A DNA stretch of 64,000 nucleotides from Linanthus parryae (taxonomy: Eukaryota; Streptophyta; Magnoliopsida; Ericales; Polemoniaceae): contig JALGPY010000003.1 of NCBI GenBank assembly GCA_023055425.1, positions 71,151,491-71,215,490 of the forward strand, given 5' to 3'. Positions 1 through 11,373 of the stretch are shown piece after piece (position 1 is the first letter of the stretch; each line of letters starts with the position of its first letter). A program made the position numbers and the translations under genes. The notes beneath the pieces were generated by a model. That model saw nothing but the letters and a program-made list of their open reading frames with translations. It did not search any database and was not told the origin of the DNA.

Positions 1-2319
1 GATGTCGAGTCGGTTAGTTTTGCATGTGCACGTTTATTTTATGCATTGTATATTATTGTTGCACTTTATTTATTGAGTCCACCTACCATACTTTGTTAAT
101 TAGTCGAGTTGGCCTGTTACATACAGCGTCTAAAAAGAAAAAAAACAAAAAAATTAAAAATTCAAGAAAAACCTAAAAATTGATTTTTTTTTGAGAAAGG
201 GCAATTGGAGAGAGTAAGCGTGGAGAGGGCTCAATGATAGTATTTCCTAGTTAGTATGAAAATCTGAGGTGAGGTAGACACGCAAGAATCTGGAGTAGGA
301 AGACTTATAGGGCCAATGCACTTGAGAGTTGTGAGTAGCTGTCTCTCAAACTAGTTATCCTACTAGCACTACACCACCGTCACTTAGGTAGTCGTCAACC
401 CTCCTCGTAGTGGCAACGGAACAGCTGTGCGAGTGATTTTTATGGGGACCTCACGTCCCGTCTCCATCGCCTAGGTCCACTAGTTATCCCAATTTGATCC
501 ATTTACCCCTTTTATTCACAACCTCTAGCCTAGGAAGCCGTTCCTTGTGACTCCTATCACTAGTTAGAATGGTGCCTTCCTATGCGTCATGATAGAGGGA
601 GTTGAGTTAGGGAGGTTCGATGAGGGTTAGCTGATTTGATACATCTTGAGTGGACATTCTTACATGTCATCTTTTGAGGGGATGTGAGGGTGAGTTAGAG
701 ACGGCAGCACATTTCAGTGTGGCGGTGAGTCGTGTCCTTACACCACGATCACAGGTGGAGTGCCATAGTGCATGATACTTTTTTCGCACGTCATGGGGGT
801 AGGGGTTGATTGATCTAATAGGAGGACGTGCTTGTGCTTCAGTCACATTCTGTATATCGTAGGTGATGAGGAGGATTGGCTGGAATTAGCACGTGTTACA
901 TTGACTACAGGGTTGTTGATATGGTTTACATTGAATGTGGCTGTGTCGATATCTATATTAATTACATCATTGATTCTACACGTTCCACCCCTACGTTATT
1001 TGATTTGACGGATTGATCGCCTCGGATATTTATTACTATTGTCAGCTCCATGTGATTTATTGTGTTGAAAAAAAACACAGAAATTAGAAAAAAAATACAG
1101 AAATTGAAAGTGAAAGGAATAAAGGAGAAAACTTCATGAGACCGAGGGAGATTGTCAGTACTATTACCCGGCTTAACTAGAATAGAGTTAACGTGTTACA
1201 TAGCTAATCCGGAAATCGTCTACAGCCCTAGGTGATCTAGAGAGGCCTAGTTTCTCCTTATTTGTTTGATAAATTGAAAAAACCAAAAATATTAGTTTAG
1301 TTGTTATTTTATTTCAGTCACCTGTTTGAGGGTGAAAAATGTTTAAATCACAATCTCTTCCTCCCATTTACTGTACGCTAAACTAATCGCTTAATTAAAT
1401 AATCTCAAGCTTGTCCTCGTGGGGGCGTCGACACATATTTGACTATATTAGTTGATTTGACACATTCCCCCCCTACGTTATCTATATTGATTGGATCTCC
1501 TTGGATATTACTATCGTATTGGTGGCTCCATGTACTTATTGAGAATGAAATTGAAACTGAAAAAAAAAAGAAAAGAGAAAAACAGAAAGTTCAAATTGAA
1601 ATGCAATAGGGAGCCAGAAAATTAAACTTCATGAAGACCGAGGAGATGAGCTATTGTGCGAGATCACTTCTTCACATTTGTGGCCGCGAGAACGACGTTA
1701 CACCAAGATTGAGGGAATGAGGACCGGAGTAGTTAGTTCGGTGGGGTTCCTTGGATTTTGGTGAGGGAGTGTGAGAATCGGGTTTTGTGAGTTGTATCAT
1801 GACGTCTAGGACTGCGCTTCTAAATATCCTATCCTACCCGTCCTAAGTCGTCAACAATTGAAACCCATGGATAAATAGCTCGGATGGTAAGTGCTAGGGA
1901 TACGTTTGACGAGTGTGCGGAAGCAACTTATTTTGTGTTCGTGCCCGTTCTGTCTGACGAAACTGGCCACAAGTTCTACCGATCACCAAAGTTATATAAT
2001 CTTCTAGGGGATGTGAGAGCCTTATGACATGCCAGTTTGTTCTTCGAAATTGCCCAATCTCTACAAAAAAAGAAAAAAATATGTTCTTTAATTCCTTGCA
2101 TTGTACATACTTGAGTTGCATTGTACATATCATGTAGTTTGCATAGTCGTGTCTTTTTGTATTGAGTCGTGAGTCGTGTTGGCTAGCGAAAATTTAAGTA
2201 TGCAAAGTTGTGGGGTATGCATTGGTTTGGTTTTTGGGTATGTATGCAATGTCTCAAGTGTGGGAGGTTTGTGCTTCATTGTTGCTCAGGACGAGCAAGA
2301 GAGTAAGTGTGGGGGAGTT
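1..2319 (+). mobile_element. Element E: non-coding 3' internal region of a large Gypsy-type LTR element
   Basis: No convincing protein is encoded here. The stretch holds A-rich blocks (about 120-190, 1065-1110, 1555-1600) and ends in a pattern common in Athila/Tat-type and LARD elements: an ACGAGCAAGAG motif near 2291, then the purine tract GTGTGGGGGAGTT at 2307-2319, which is the likely polypurine tract directly before the LTR at 2320. A block at about 961-1134 is repeated in diverged form at about 1436-1640, and between the two copies lies a piece of LTR. The 5' part of the element is outside the window. Orientation is plus. Family assignment is by layout only, so Athila versus Tat cannot be settled. 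Confidence 0.6.
1135..1424 (+). repeat. Displaced LTR-tail fragment inside element E
   Basis: This stretch matches 3608-3870 in the 3' LTR of the same element. Shared words include ATTACCCG, TTAACGTGTTACATAGCTAA, GTCTACAGCCCTAGGTGATC and TTGTCCTCGTGGG. The match begins at CATGAGACCGAG, a sequence also present at the end of the flanking duplicated block, so the junction sits at a short homology. After the fragment the sequence returns at once to internal sequence instead of to a primer binding site. Confidence 0.7.
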
Positions 2320-3937
2320 TGATAGCACCTTTTAGGGTCTATAATTATTTAGCATTTACCACATGATAATAAGCATTTGAGAATGATTTGAGCCTAATGT
2401 TAGATAATAAAGGTCGTTTTATCACTTGTTGTTCACCATGTGCTATATTGTTAGTCCGGGCATTTTCCATGCATATTTTATTGTTATTTGTCAAATATAA
2501 TCGCTTGGTATGTTTTTTCATGTTGTTTTGGCAGGAACGGATGCTAATAGGTTGATAGAAAGCATGGAACGAACTTCGGAAACAACGGGAGCTCAAGTGG
2601 AGTGAAGAGAAGCCGAATTGGAGGAGCTTGGATGACCAGTCTGCACTAATTTATTCATATCCAGAGTTCTACAACTCATTTGGGGGTGAGACCAGTGCCA
2701 TATGAAAGTATACTCAGAGAGATTTCCATCGATAGGTCACGGAGCTAAATCCGAGTTCGGACGAAGAAGAAATCGCGTTTTAAAGTCAGGAGCAGATTTC
2801 TGGGGGCTTTTGTGCAATTACTGAAAACTTCTGAGGGTGATGAAGGAAGGACGACCTAGGGACGGAAATAATCATCATTCAAGCCTATTGAGAGCCACGA
2901 TCAAGGAGGAGAGCAAGGAGACTCCATTGGGAGCAACCTCAAGCAAGGGGAAGAGCCCGGATCGCGCCAATCTTCACGATTTCTAGCGTTTGATCTCTCC
3001 TTCCCTCTTTTCATCACTTGTATGTAGAAACTATCTTGTTCTACTAGTTTCATACGATTAGCTAGACGTTTTTCTAGGCTTCTCTAGAAAGCCTAGGGTT
3101 TATGTAGACAATATGTTTTCCGGATTTTAGACTTGTCTCATGCTTTTGGATTTTGATCTTTTGGATGAAGTTTAATTTCAGGAGTTGTTAATGAGTGTAG
3201 TCTATTGACACGACTATGTTAGGAGTTGATATTCATGAACTCAGGGTTTATTCTTAGAGTGTAGTCTTTCTTAAAGTTAATAATTGTTTTAGCTAATTGT
3301 TCATATGCTATGCTTAATCCTTAGCAAGAATGGAGTAATTAATCGGACTTGTTAATTAGCTAGCGAGTGCGTGAGAGCGACATAGACCTAGCTGTGATGA
3401 GATATGAACAAGAATCATTAATCACTGAGACTGATAAGAGAAGTGTGTAGGATTGGCCTTAGTGTGTAGATTCGGTAGTAGATAGTTAGGTGTTCGTGTG
3501 GTGGTGGTCTGAGAGGACATCATTCCGTGCACAATCGTTACCCTACTAGAACGGACCGGTAAATGTAGGTGGACCGACAGGACACCAAGTAAATCGTGAC
3601 GTAGAACGACATGAGACCGAGAGGAGATTGTCAGTGCTATTACCCGACTTAACTAGAATAGGATTAACGTGTTACATAGCTAATCCAGAAATCGTCTACA
3701 GCCCTAGGTGATCTAGAGATTGCCTAGTTTCTCCTTATTTGTTTAGTAAAAATAAAAACCCAAAAAAATATTAGTTTAGTTGTTTATTTCAATTATTAAT
3801 CAATCACAATTCTTCCTCCCAGTTACCTTACTCTTAACTAATAACTATTAAATAATCTCAATCTTGTCCTCGTGGGATCGATAACTCGGGGTTGAAATAT
3901 TACCCTATATTACTTGAACCGTGCACTTGCGGTAACA
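2320..3937 (+). repeat. 3' LTR of element E
   Basis: It starts TGATAGCACC directly after a polypurine tract and probably ends GGTAACA at 3937, giving TG...CA termini and about 1.6 kb. The start is well placed. The end is an estimate from the usual layout of such LTRs, where a GATCGATAACTC-type segment and a GTGCACTTGC-type segment come just before the terminus. No coding sequence is seen inside. Confidence 0.6.
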
Positions 3938-4500
3938 CGTAAGAAAGCGTGTCATCTGGCCAGACATTCCTATAAGCACCATCCCTCGAGTGGCCCATGG
4001 ATATTTACTCCCATTATGTGGGAGGGAAAAATCCTCTCTACATCACTACGATCTCTAAGCTTGCTTCCTACCATGCCCGATAACTATCTTTATGGTTACC
4101 CGGTTAAGGCGCAACGTTGGATAATATCAAAGCATGATATTCCACAACTAGATTATCTAATGACTTCAAGTCTAAGGATTACAATATTATTAGCACTACG
4201 AGAAGCGATAGTGACTTTGACATAATCTAATGTATGCTTCTCGTCGTGGATCAATCCAGTATGCCATTACTCCTAACGCATACCCATGTGTTTAGACTTG
4301 ATATCTCCATATCAATCTACACACATACTAGTCTATATTTTATCGTCCTGTTATAATGGACTAGGGATATGTGAGATAAACAACACATTGTATTTAAGGA
4401 CATCATTATATTAAATATCACAATAATTAATAAATGAATATTCTAGCCAAAACATCGTTCATACTAAATATAGATTGCCTCTAGGGAACCTATTCCAACA
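3938..4500 (-). repeat. Element D: LTR fragment related to the LTR of element B
   Basis: Read on the minus strand from 4500 it begins TGTTGGAATAGG and follows the B LTR (5028 onward) with many substitutions: TAGAGGCAATCT, TTTAATATAATGA, GACTAGTATGTG, GATTGATATGG and GGAATGTCTGG are recognisable. Similarity stops near 3950, where element E abuts. It is therefore the first 550 bases or so of an LTR of the same family as B but opposite in orientation, broken by E. It sits inside the RT region of element A. Confidence 0.7.
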
Positions 4501-5027
4501 GTCTAGACGCTTGAGACTCAGATATTGTAGGAGACCCAAGAGACCTCTGTAGTTAGAGATGTCGACTTCTTGTGTTGGCTATGCAGGTGGCAGTGGCTCA
4601 GGTGAGCACATAGGAGTGGAGACAAGCTTGGCATCTTCCATGAGGAATTTGTCCAAAATATCAGAGATATATCGAGCTTGGGATAGGAAAAGGCCACCTT
4701 GAGATGGGATGACTTCCATTCCAAGAAAGTGACTAAGGGAGCCCAAGTCTTTGAGGAAGAACCGGGAAGCAAGCTTGGATTCGAACTGGGCTAGAGCTGA
4801 TTGGGAGTTTCATGTTAACACAATGTCATCCACATAGACGGGGATGAAAATCTGAACTCCCTTCACAGATAGGTAGAACAGTCAGGAATATGCATGTGAT
4901 CTTTGAAACCCAGACTGAAGAAGAAAAAACGAGAGTCCGTTGTACCATGCGCGAGGAGCCTATTTGAGACCATAGAGTGCACGACGAAGCTTACACACAT
5001 GATTGGGGTTAGAGCTTTTGACATATC
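4501..5027 (-). pseudogene. Element A (left piece): Copia reverse transcriptase, central to C-terminal part
   Basis: On the minus strand, starting at 5027, the translation shows the Copia RT sequence NHVCKLRRALYGLK, then the catalytic YVDDIVLT box (near 4840), LGSLSHFLGMEVI, and an RT/RNase H connection ending NYRGLLGLLQYLS near 4510. Several stops and frameshifts break it. Its upstream half is at 31090-31287; the two were one gene until element B inserted. The lower end is cut by element D. It lies in the Ale/Retrofit-like part of Copia by its motifs, without proof. Confidence 0.8.
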
Positions 5028-6428
5028 TGTTGGTTTTGGATGCCCTAGAGGCAATCTGTTTAGTATGAAATTTAGTTTCTAGAATAATCATTGTATTACT
5101 TTTGGATATATTTAATATAATGAAGTCCTTAGATTGCAATAGTGTTGTTTATCTTAAATATCCCTAGTCCATTATATTGATTAACGGGACGATCAACTAT
5201 AGACTAGTATGTGGGTAGATTGATATGGGGATAACAAGTCTAGCACATTGGTATGCATTAGGAGTAATGACATACTGGATAGACCCATCACGAGAAGGCT
5301 ACATTAGATTTTGTCAACGTCACTAGCACTTCTCGTTGTGCTAATGGTGTTGTTATCCTTAGACTTGAAGTCACTGGATACTCTAGTTGTGAAATATCAT
5401 GCTTTAATATTATCAAACGTTACACCGTGACTGGGTAACTATAAAGATAACAATCGGGCATGATATGAAACAAGCTTAGAGGTGGCAGTGATGTAGACAT
5501 GATTTGTCCCTCCTACATAATAGGAGTAAAATATCCACGACCACTCGAGGGTTAAACCTTATGGAATGTCTGGACAGACTCAGATAAATCAATATGGAGA
5601 TATTGATGTTATCAGCATGGATAAGTCTATTTCCAGGACCGAGAAACTATGGGTTGGATATAAGAGTGTGACGGAATATTCTCGTGTCCAATCCGGATAT
5701 GAAGACAAAGGGATGACACAACACGGTAACATTGGGCACAAGGTTTGTCGGGATTACTGACTATTTCTATTAGTTGGGTGGCATAGATGTGTTGCTAGAC
5801 ACCGCTCTATGTTTGTAATAGTTACTACCAACTAAGTAGAAACCTATGGGGTCACACACCGTATGGATTAAACTGGATATGGGTATTAATTAGTTGGACT
5901 AATTAATAAAAGGATCATAACACAACCACAAGCAAAGTTAGTAGGACTAAATTTCAAGTGTACTAATCCGTGTAAGGACATGATTAGTATTGGGGCAAAT
6001 GTTTAGTTAATAAATGAGTTATTAACTGTATAAAGGAACTCTAGATTGTTATTTTCTCATCTAAGTAATTATTGAGAGAAACATAACAAAGCAAAAGAGA
6101 GAGACAAGGAAGAGGCCAAACCCCATCCCCGTCTGCCCCCTCCTTGCCGTCGACCTCCTTGAGGCGTTGGCTTGGTGCCTCTTTTTGGATGATCCTTTCC
6201 TCCTTTCTTCGGTTGCTAGCACTAAACAGTGGGAAGGACTCCAGTCAAAGATCCAAGGTGTGGATACTCGTAGAGACGACGATACAATTCTTCGTAGTGA
6301 TCACACAAACTAGGGTCACATGCTTCTACCCTAATCATGTTATGATTGCTTGCTTGTGATCCTTGGAGGGGTTTGAGCAGGATTTAATTTTTGTTATTCC
6401 GCTGCGTAACCTGCATCAAAAACCTAAA
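5028..6428 (+). repeat. 5' LTR of element B
   Basis: It starts TGTTGGTTTTGG and ends near ACCTAAA, where the 3' LTR has CCCTGCA; the expected terminal CA seems mutated here. Colinear with 29692-31089. A CT-rich, GC-richer segment at 6115-6240 lies in the probable R/U5 region. Confidence 0.88.
6029..6035 (+). promoter_or_regulatory. TATA box of the B 5' LTR
   Basis: TATAAAG in the context CTGTATAAAGGAAC, about 400 bp before the LTR end. The 3' LTR keeps the same box at 30694-30700, which supports a functional role in the ancestral element. Confidence 0.6.
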
Positions 6429-6429
6429 G

Positions 6430-6441
6430 TGGTATCAGAGC
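6430..6441 (+). other. Primer binding site of element B (initiator Met tRNA type)
   Basis: TGGTATCAGAGC directly follows the 5' LTR. This 12-base complement of the 3' end of initiator methionine tRNA is the usual primer site of plant Copia elements. Confidence 0.9.
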
Positions 6442-8093
6442 TACATGTCGTAGCGCATAACATGATCTTATGTGTTACTGCTTTCAGTTGTACACCGTAT
6501 ATGTTGTTTTACGCAAAAATTGAAATTAATTTTCATATTAGATGCATATCGAATGTGATTCAACCAAGCAAGATCTAATTTTACATGGGATATAGGAATT
6601 AGTGAGTTTGAATCACATATGATGTGATGAATTGGGTTCTTGAAAAATTAGGGTTCTTGGGCACATAATTGAAAAAGGGGGTTTTCAAGTTATGGAAACA
6701 ATTTTATGGAAACAACCAAACTTGGGCAACAACGAAGGAAAGGGAAGGAAGCTAGGGCTGAAACCCTATCCGCAGCCCCTCTCTCTTCCTTGCGCACCAA
6801 GCTAGGCCGCGGCCACCTAGGGGCAGCCGGCCTAAGGCAAATGGTTCGACCGTGCGGTCTAGGGTCGGGCCGGCCCGGTGGCGTGCGGCAGTCCATGGGG
6901 TTCGGCCAATGCTATGGTTGGACCTATTGGACCGTTGTGACCTTAATTACCCAATTTCAACTAAAATTAAACAAGCGCGTTAAAAATTGGTTTTAAATGT
7001 ATTATGTGCTTTGTTGCATGGTGGATGGATATGACCTAGGTTGTGGATGTTTACTTTTTGTGGTTTGGTTTACGGCATGCGAGCTGATCAAATTAATGTA
7101 ACAGTTATTAAATTTATAGCCTGCGAGCTGATCATCTTCTCAACATGTGAGGTTTTATTTATTATTTATTCTAGATGTTAGGCTAGAATTAGATTAATTA
7201 GATAATAGCCAAGAGCATGGACAAGAAGACCGGAGGACTTAGAAGCCACAAAGACGATGATGACTCCCATCCTAGGCGTGCGGCTACGGTTGAGCACATA
7301 AAGATGAGCTTGTTACTTTAGGCATATAGATATTATCATTGGCTTGGTAATATCTTAGTCTAGGGCCATATCCATGCCACGTTAATTTTTCTTTTGTGGA
7401 TGTTTATTATTTATGTCTTGTTATTTAATTTTTTGTGTATGGATGATACAAGCAAAATGTTACAAGATAATAATAATAAAAAAGAATGGTCTTTCATTGT
7501 GGATTGCCCAATCTAAATAAGTAGATCATGTTGATTGGATCAACCAAACGAAATAATGACACTTAAATCCCTCAAAGGAAATATTACGTTGAATGCCTTC
7601 TCTTATTTTAACTCCCTTCATGATCAGGGTTTATTAATTTCGGGCTTGAGAAAGCAAGGCAATTTTAATTTACCGTGTTGTGATGTGGCGACACAAGCAT
7701 GTAATGTGTGGTTGTTGAAATAAGAGGTTAGAACGTAACTATGTAGTTTCAATTGGATTGATGACTTAGAGGCAAGGGATTGTGATTATTAATGAGATAA
7801 ATAAATAAGGAGTTATTTTCCTGGTTCCACCAAGAGTTACGTATGGATGCAATTGGAAGGAAGTTCCTACCTAAATAACTTATTCTTGGGTGACTTGCCA
7901 AAGCAAGCTCAAGAAGAAGTGAAATAAGGATCTTGGACCCACTAGAAAATATATGATATTTTCCTCATTAATGGTGAGGGCTATTAATCCAAGAAAAATA
8001 GTGGGAGCTATATCTGATAATCTAGCAATTATTGAATATGGTTAAATTGTTCAAAATACTAAATTTGCATATTTCTCGTTTTGTAGAATTCCA
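6442..8093 (+). other. Leader of element B between primer site and gag
   Basis: About 1.65 kb without a supported gene. It contains a sharply GC-rich block at about 6760-6905 (runs such as GGCCGCGGCC and GGGCCGGCCCGG) in otherwise AT-rich sequence. Open frames on both strands in that block are best explained by base composition. The packaging and dimer signals of the element would be expected in this region but cannot be pointed out. Confidence 0.6.
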
Positions 8094-9317
8094 ATGGCAA
8101 ACAACAATCAATCATCGACACCATCCATGAGTTCTGTCCTGGAGAAGGACAAGTTTTTAGAGAACAACTTTCTGGACTGGTAAAGAAACTTAATGATTGT
8201 CCTTAAGTAAGAAAAGAAGTTGTACATCTTAGATGCACCAGTTCAAGAACCACCACCTGACGATGCTGTACTCGCTGCCATAAGGGCACATCAAAAGATT
8301 GTAGATGACAATAATGATGTGAACTGTCTCATGATGTGCACCATGAGCTCTGAGCTTTAGAACCAACATGAGAACATGGAGGCATACGATATGATCGTAC
8401 ATTTGAGGCAGCTCTTCCAAGAGCAGGCCCGACATGAGAGATATGAGGTATCCAAGGCATTGTTCAAGTGTAGTCTCGTAGAGGGGAACTCAGTCGGGCC
8501 TCATGTACTCTATATGATCGGATACATTGAGAATCTCGTGAGGCTAGGCTTCCCGTTCGGCCAAGAGTTGACCACTGATCTCATCATGCAATCATTTTCG
8601 GATAGTTATAGCCAGTTCATCATGAACTATAACATGAATGAGATCAACAAAACTCTGCCTGACTTACTCAATATGTTGAGGACCGCTGAACAGAGTATTA
8701 ACAAGGGCAAAGGCAAGGCCATGATGATGGTGCACAAGAAGAAGGGCAAGTCAGTAGCTTCTACTTCCAAAGGAAAGAGCAACAAAATTGCGAAGTCCAA
8801 GGATAATGCCTTAAAGCCCGGTGGAGGCGTGACTAAGGGTGAATGTCACTACTGTAGTCAGCCTGGACACTGGAAGAGGAATTTCCCTAAGTATCTGGAG
8901 GATAAAAGGCTTGGAACAATGATTCCACTACCACCAGGTATTTTTGTTATAGATTTCAATCTTTCTATTTCTTCATCTTGGTTATTGGATACGGGATGTG
9001 GATCTCACATTTGTCAAAATGTGCAGGATTTGAAAAGTATTAGAAGATTGACTAAAAGGGAGATAGACTTGCGCGTCGGGAATGGAGCAAGAGTTGTTGC
9101 AATAGCTATAGGTGTGTATGAGTTATCTCTGCCTTCAGTTCTTACTTTAGAATTAGACAATTGCTACTATGTGTCTGCTATGAGCAGAAACATTATTTAT
9201 ATTTCTTGTTTGGACGAGAAAGGTTTTACTATTTCAATAAAGAACAATAGTTGTTCCATTTATTTTGATAGTATCCGTTATTGTAGTGGGCATTTGTCTA
9301 ATGGATTATATATCCCT
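8094..9317 (+). pseudogene. Element B gag and protease (broken)
   Basis: From ATG at 8094 one frame runs to the insertion site of array C, with three stops (in the region 8180-8360: TAA, TAA and TAG). From 8376 it is open for 314 codons. The capsid part matches the Copia gag type (AYDMIVHLRQLFQEQARHER, then a lysine-rich linker). A zinc knuckle reads CHYCSQPGHWKRNF; the last cysteine of CX2CX4HX4C is replaced by phenylalanine, so it would not bind zinc normally. The protease active site is LLDTGCGSHIC near 8985. After about 110 more residues the frame meets the LTR of array C at 9318. The rest of pol resumes at 27089. Confidence 0.88.
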
Positions 9318-9610
9318 TGTAATGACCGCATTTTGTGAAGCTTATATTATTTCAGTGAATTTCATGACTAAGCACTTAGTATTTTGATGTTTCCATATCT
9401 GCCAAACTATAATAGTTAAGCTCGTCCAGAAAGACATCAGAAGTACTAATATCTTCTCTAATCGCTAAATTATGGATAAAAATATTGAGGGAATAATTAG
9501 TACTAGTCATACCGTTTAAGAGTTAATTAGCTTAATTAATCATGATTAGTACATAATGACATGCAATATGTTTGCTTGTATATGTGTTACTGCATGATTG
9601 ATACGTAGGG

Positions 9611-10060
9611 TGACACGTGTCACTACCTTAGCCCATGTCCTAGATGTTTGACACACATCCCCACTGCGTGTCGTCGTGTGGTAGCTTCTGTTACATACGC
9701 GACATGTGTCGTACTGCAAGTCAGATGCTTCTGACACATAACCTCCCTATGTGTCACCGTTATAGCCTCCTGCATTTGCATGCGCGACACGTCGGGGGAC
9801 ACTTGTCGCGCTATGGAGCCTTATCCTTACATAAATGACACACTGGTGGACACGTGTCACAATATGGTGTAGTGCTATGCATGCATGACACGCAGGAGGA
9901 CATGTGTCGCGATTCAGTGACGTGCTTTGCATGCTTGACACACGCCCCTACTGTGTGTCATCGCGTGGCACCTTCCCTGTGCATGGTTGACATGTTTCTA
10001 ACACGTGTCATATCCTAGGAACTCCTTCCCTGCATGGATGCCACGTGTCCCGCGACTCAT
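9611..10060 (+). promoter_or_regulatory. Periodic inverted-repeat array in U3 of LTR1
   Basis: A degenerate unit of about 51 bp recurs. Each unit opens with TGACAC or a close variant, has a second arm GTGTCA or similar 6-20 bases later, and usually ends GCATG. Unit starts can be placed at 9611, 9649, 9700, 9732, 9783, 9836, 9886, 9936, 9988 and 10039. Perfect palindromes such as TGACACGTGTCA occur, with the G-box/ABRE core CACGTG. The array stops about 25 bp before the TATA box. The same array is in LTR2 (about 16155-16600) and LTR3 (about 22697-23140). Confidence 0.7.
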
Positions 10061-10084
10061 CGCGACGTGATTGGTCGCCCTCCC

Positions 10085-10094
10085 CTATAAATAG
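10085..10094 (+). promoter_or_regulatory. TATA box of LTR1
   Basis: CTATAAATAG, in the context CTCCCCTATAAATAGAAC. Transcription would be expected to start some 30 bp further, near 10120. LTR2 and LTR3 have the same box. Confidence 0.75.
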
Positions 10095-11230
10095 AACTTG
10101 TCGTTATAGTTATTCTCATTCCAAAAATTCAGTGAAGTACTAGACAGAGATAGTGGGAGTTGCGGAGGATATTCTCGATATGTTACTCGGAGTTCTGGAG
10201 GTTCTTATTAATTTATTAGCAGCTTCGTCGGACCGAGGTAGGGAATCTCAACGTTATAGCCCTAAATGTATTGTGTTGCCTGTTTATATGCTTTTCGTTG
10301 TACTGCTTAGATATATTCATTATAATTGTCGAATTGCCATTACTGTGTCGATGTTATACATGATTATTGTGAACTTGTAAATTGATATATGATTCATGTG
10401 TAGATGCTGTCAAATTGTTATTTGAGTATTTGAATCATACATAGATGTTGCTAAAATTGCTATTCGAATATGCTGTTGATATTCGTGACTATGCTGGATA
10501 CATGCTATCAACTGTGTTGATTATTGATATGCTGTTAGCATGATGATATTGTCGATATTGTTGTTCATGCGCGATTTGCATGTGAAATTAAATATGAAAG
10601 TGGAAAGATAATTGGACGGGGTTAGGGATTGTACATCCCTTGGGTCAAAGACCCTGATTGCACCCGAGGCGTGGTGCAGAAAGCACTCCCGTCTTGATGG
10701 CAGGTAGGTACTCCGCTCCTAGCTGAGAGCGCGTATGCGGAGGTAGGCTGACTCACTCCTAGCTGCGAGCGCGTATGCGAGCACCCCAGGTTCGATGAAG
10801 ATAATAACACGATTAAAGAATTGCATATGTATGACTTGACATATACATGATTATATTGAACACTGATAGCAAAATTATGTGATAAGTGTACCATGAAACA
10901 ATACGTGCTTGGACTGTCTCTTTGATGTTCTCTACTGAGCTTGCAGTAAGCTCACCCCTAACATTTTTCACGAACAAGTTATAGTGGTGATGACTGTTCA
11001 GTCCCTGAGTTGTCTTAGCTGTTTGGAGTGCTAGCTTGTTTATAGCTTTTGGGACGAGTCTCAACTTGTCTTATATGTAATATAGTTGGGTTGTGATTCG
11101 TTAGTAGCTCTGACTACTCTGTAATATATTTCAGTTGTGTAATAAAAGTTGGAGTTGTCCAGTTCACCACTTTTTCGATTAGTTCCTTGTATTTATTAAA
11201 AAAAAATCACCCCGTTTTACGGGTGTGACA

Positions 11231-11245
11231 GCTTGGTATCACAGC
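11231..11245 (+). other. Primer binding site after LTR1
   Basis: GCTTGGTATCACAGC. The copies after LTR2 (17770) and LTR3 (24312) read GCTTGGTATCAGAGC, the initiator Met tRNA complement, so this one carries a G-to-C change. Confidence 0.8.
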
Positions 11246-11373
11246 TTAGGTATACGAGATACCTTGGGCTTGGGGTAATGGTTTAGGAATCTTATGTGTT
11301 TTGTGTTCTATGTCCTTGACTTGATCCTACCTCATAAGTTTATAGATATGACATTCTAGATTTTTTTGTTGTA

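Larger units (their letters stand above)
9318..11230 (+). repeat. LTR1 of array C
   Basis: Starts TGTAATGACCGC, ends GGGTGTGACA. It shares diagnostic variants with LTR4 and not with LTR2/3, for example GATGCTGTCAAATT near 10402 and TTGGGTCAAAGACCC near 10640. Small open frames on both strands in its U3 part recur in every LTR copy and are not considered genes. Confidence 0.92.

Noticed and set aside
3914..4225. 103-codon plus-strand open frame
   Set aside because: It spans the E LTR end and the antisense D LTR fragment and shows no domain.
6430..6445. tRNA-like sequences near TGGTATCAGAGC and TGGCGCCGTTGCC
   Set aside because: These are short primer binding sites complementary to tRNA 3' ends; no cloverleaf surrounds them.
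6690..6996. Two overlapping open frames on opposite strands in the leader of element B
   Set aside because: They coincide with a GC-rich block where stops are rare in all frames. No domain was recognised.
9546..9941. Small open frames on both strands in the LTRs of array C, repeated near 16100-16540 and 22630-23080
   Set aside because: They recur because the LTR is repeated, lie in the U3 inverted-repeat array, and their protein strings merely mirror the GACACGTGTC-type repeats. No domain and no conserved start context.
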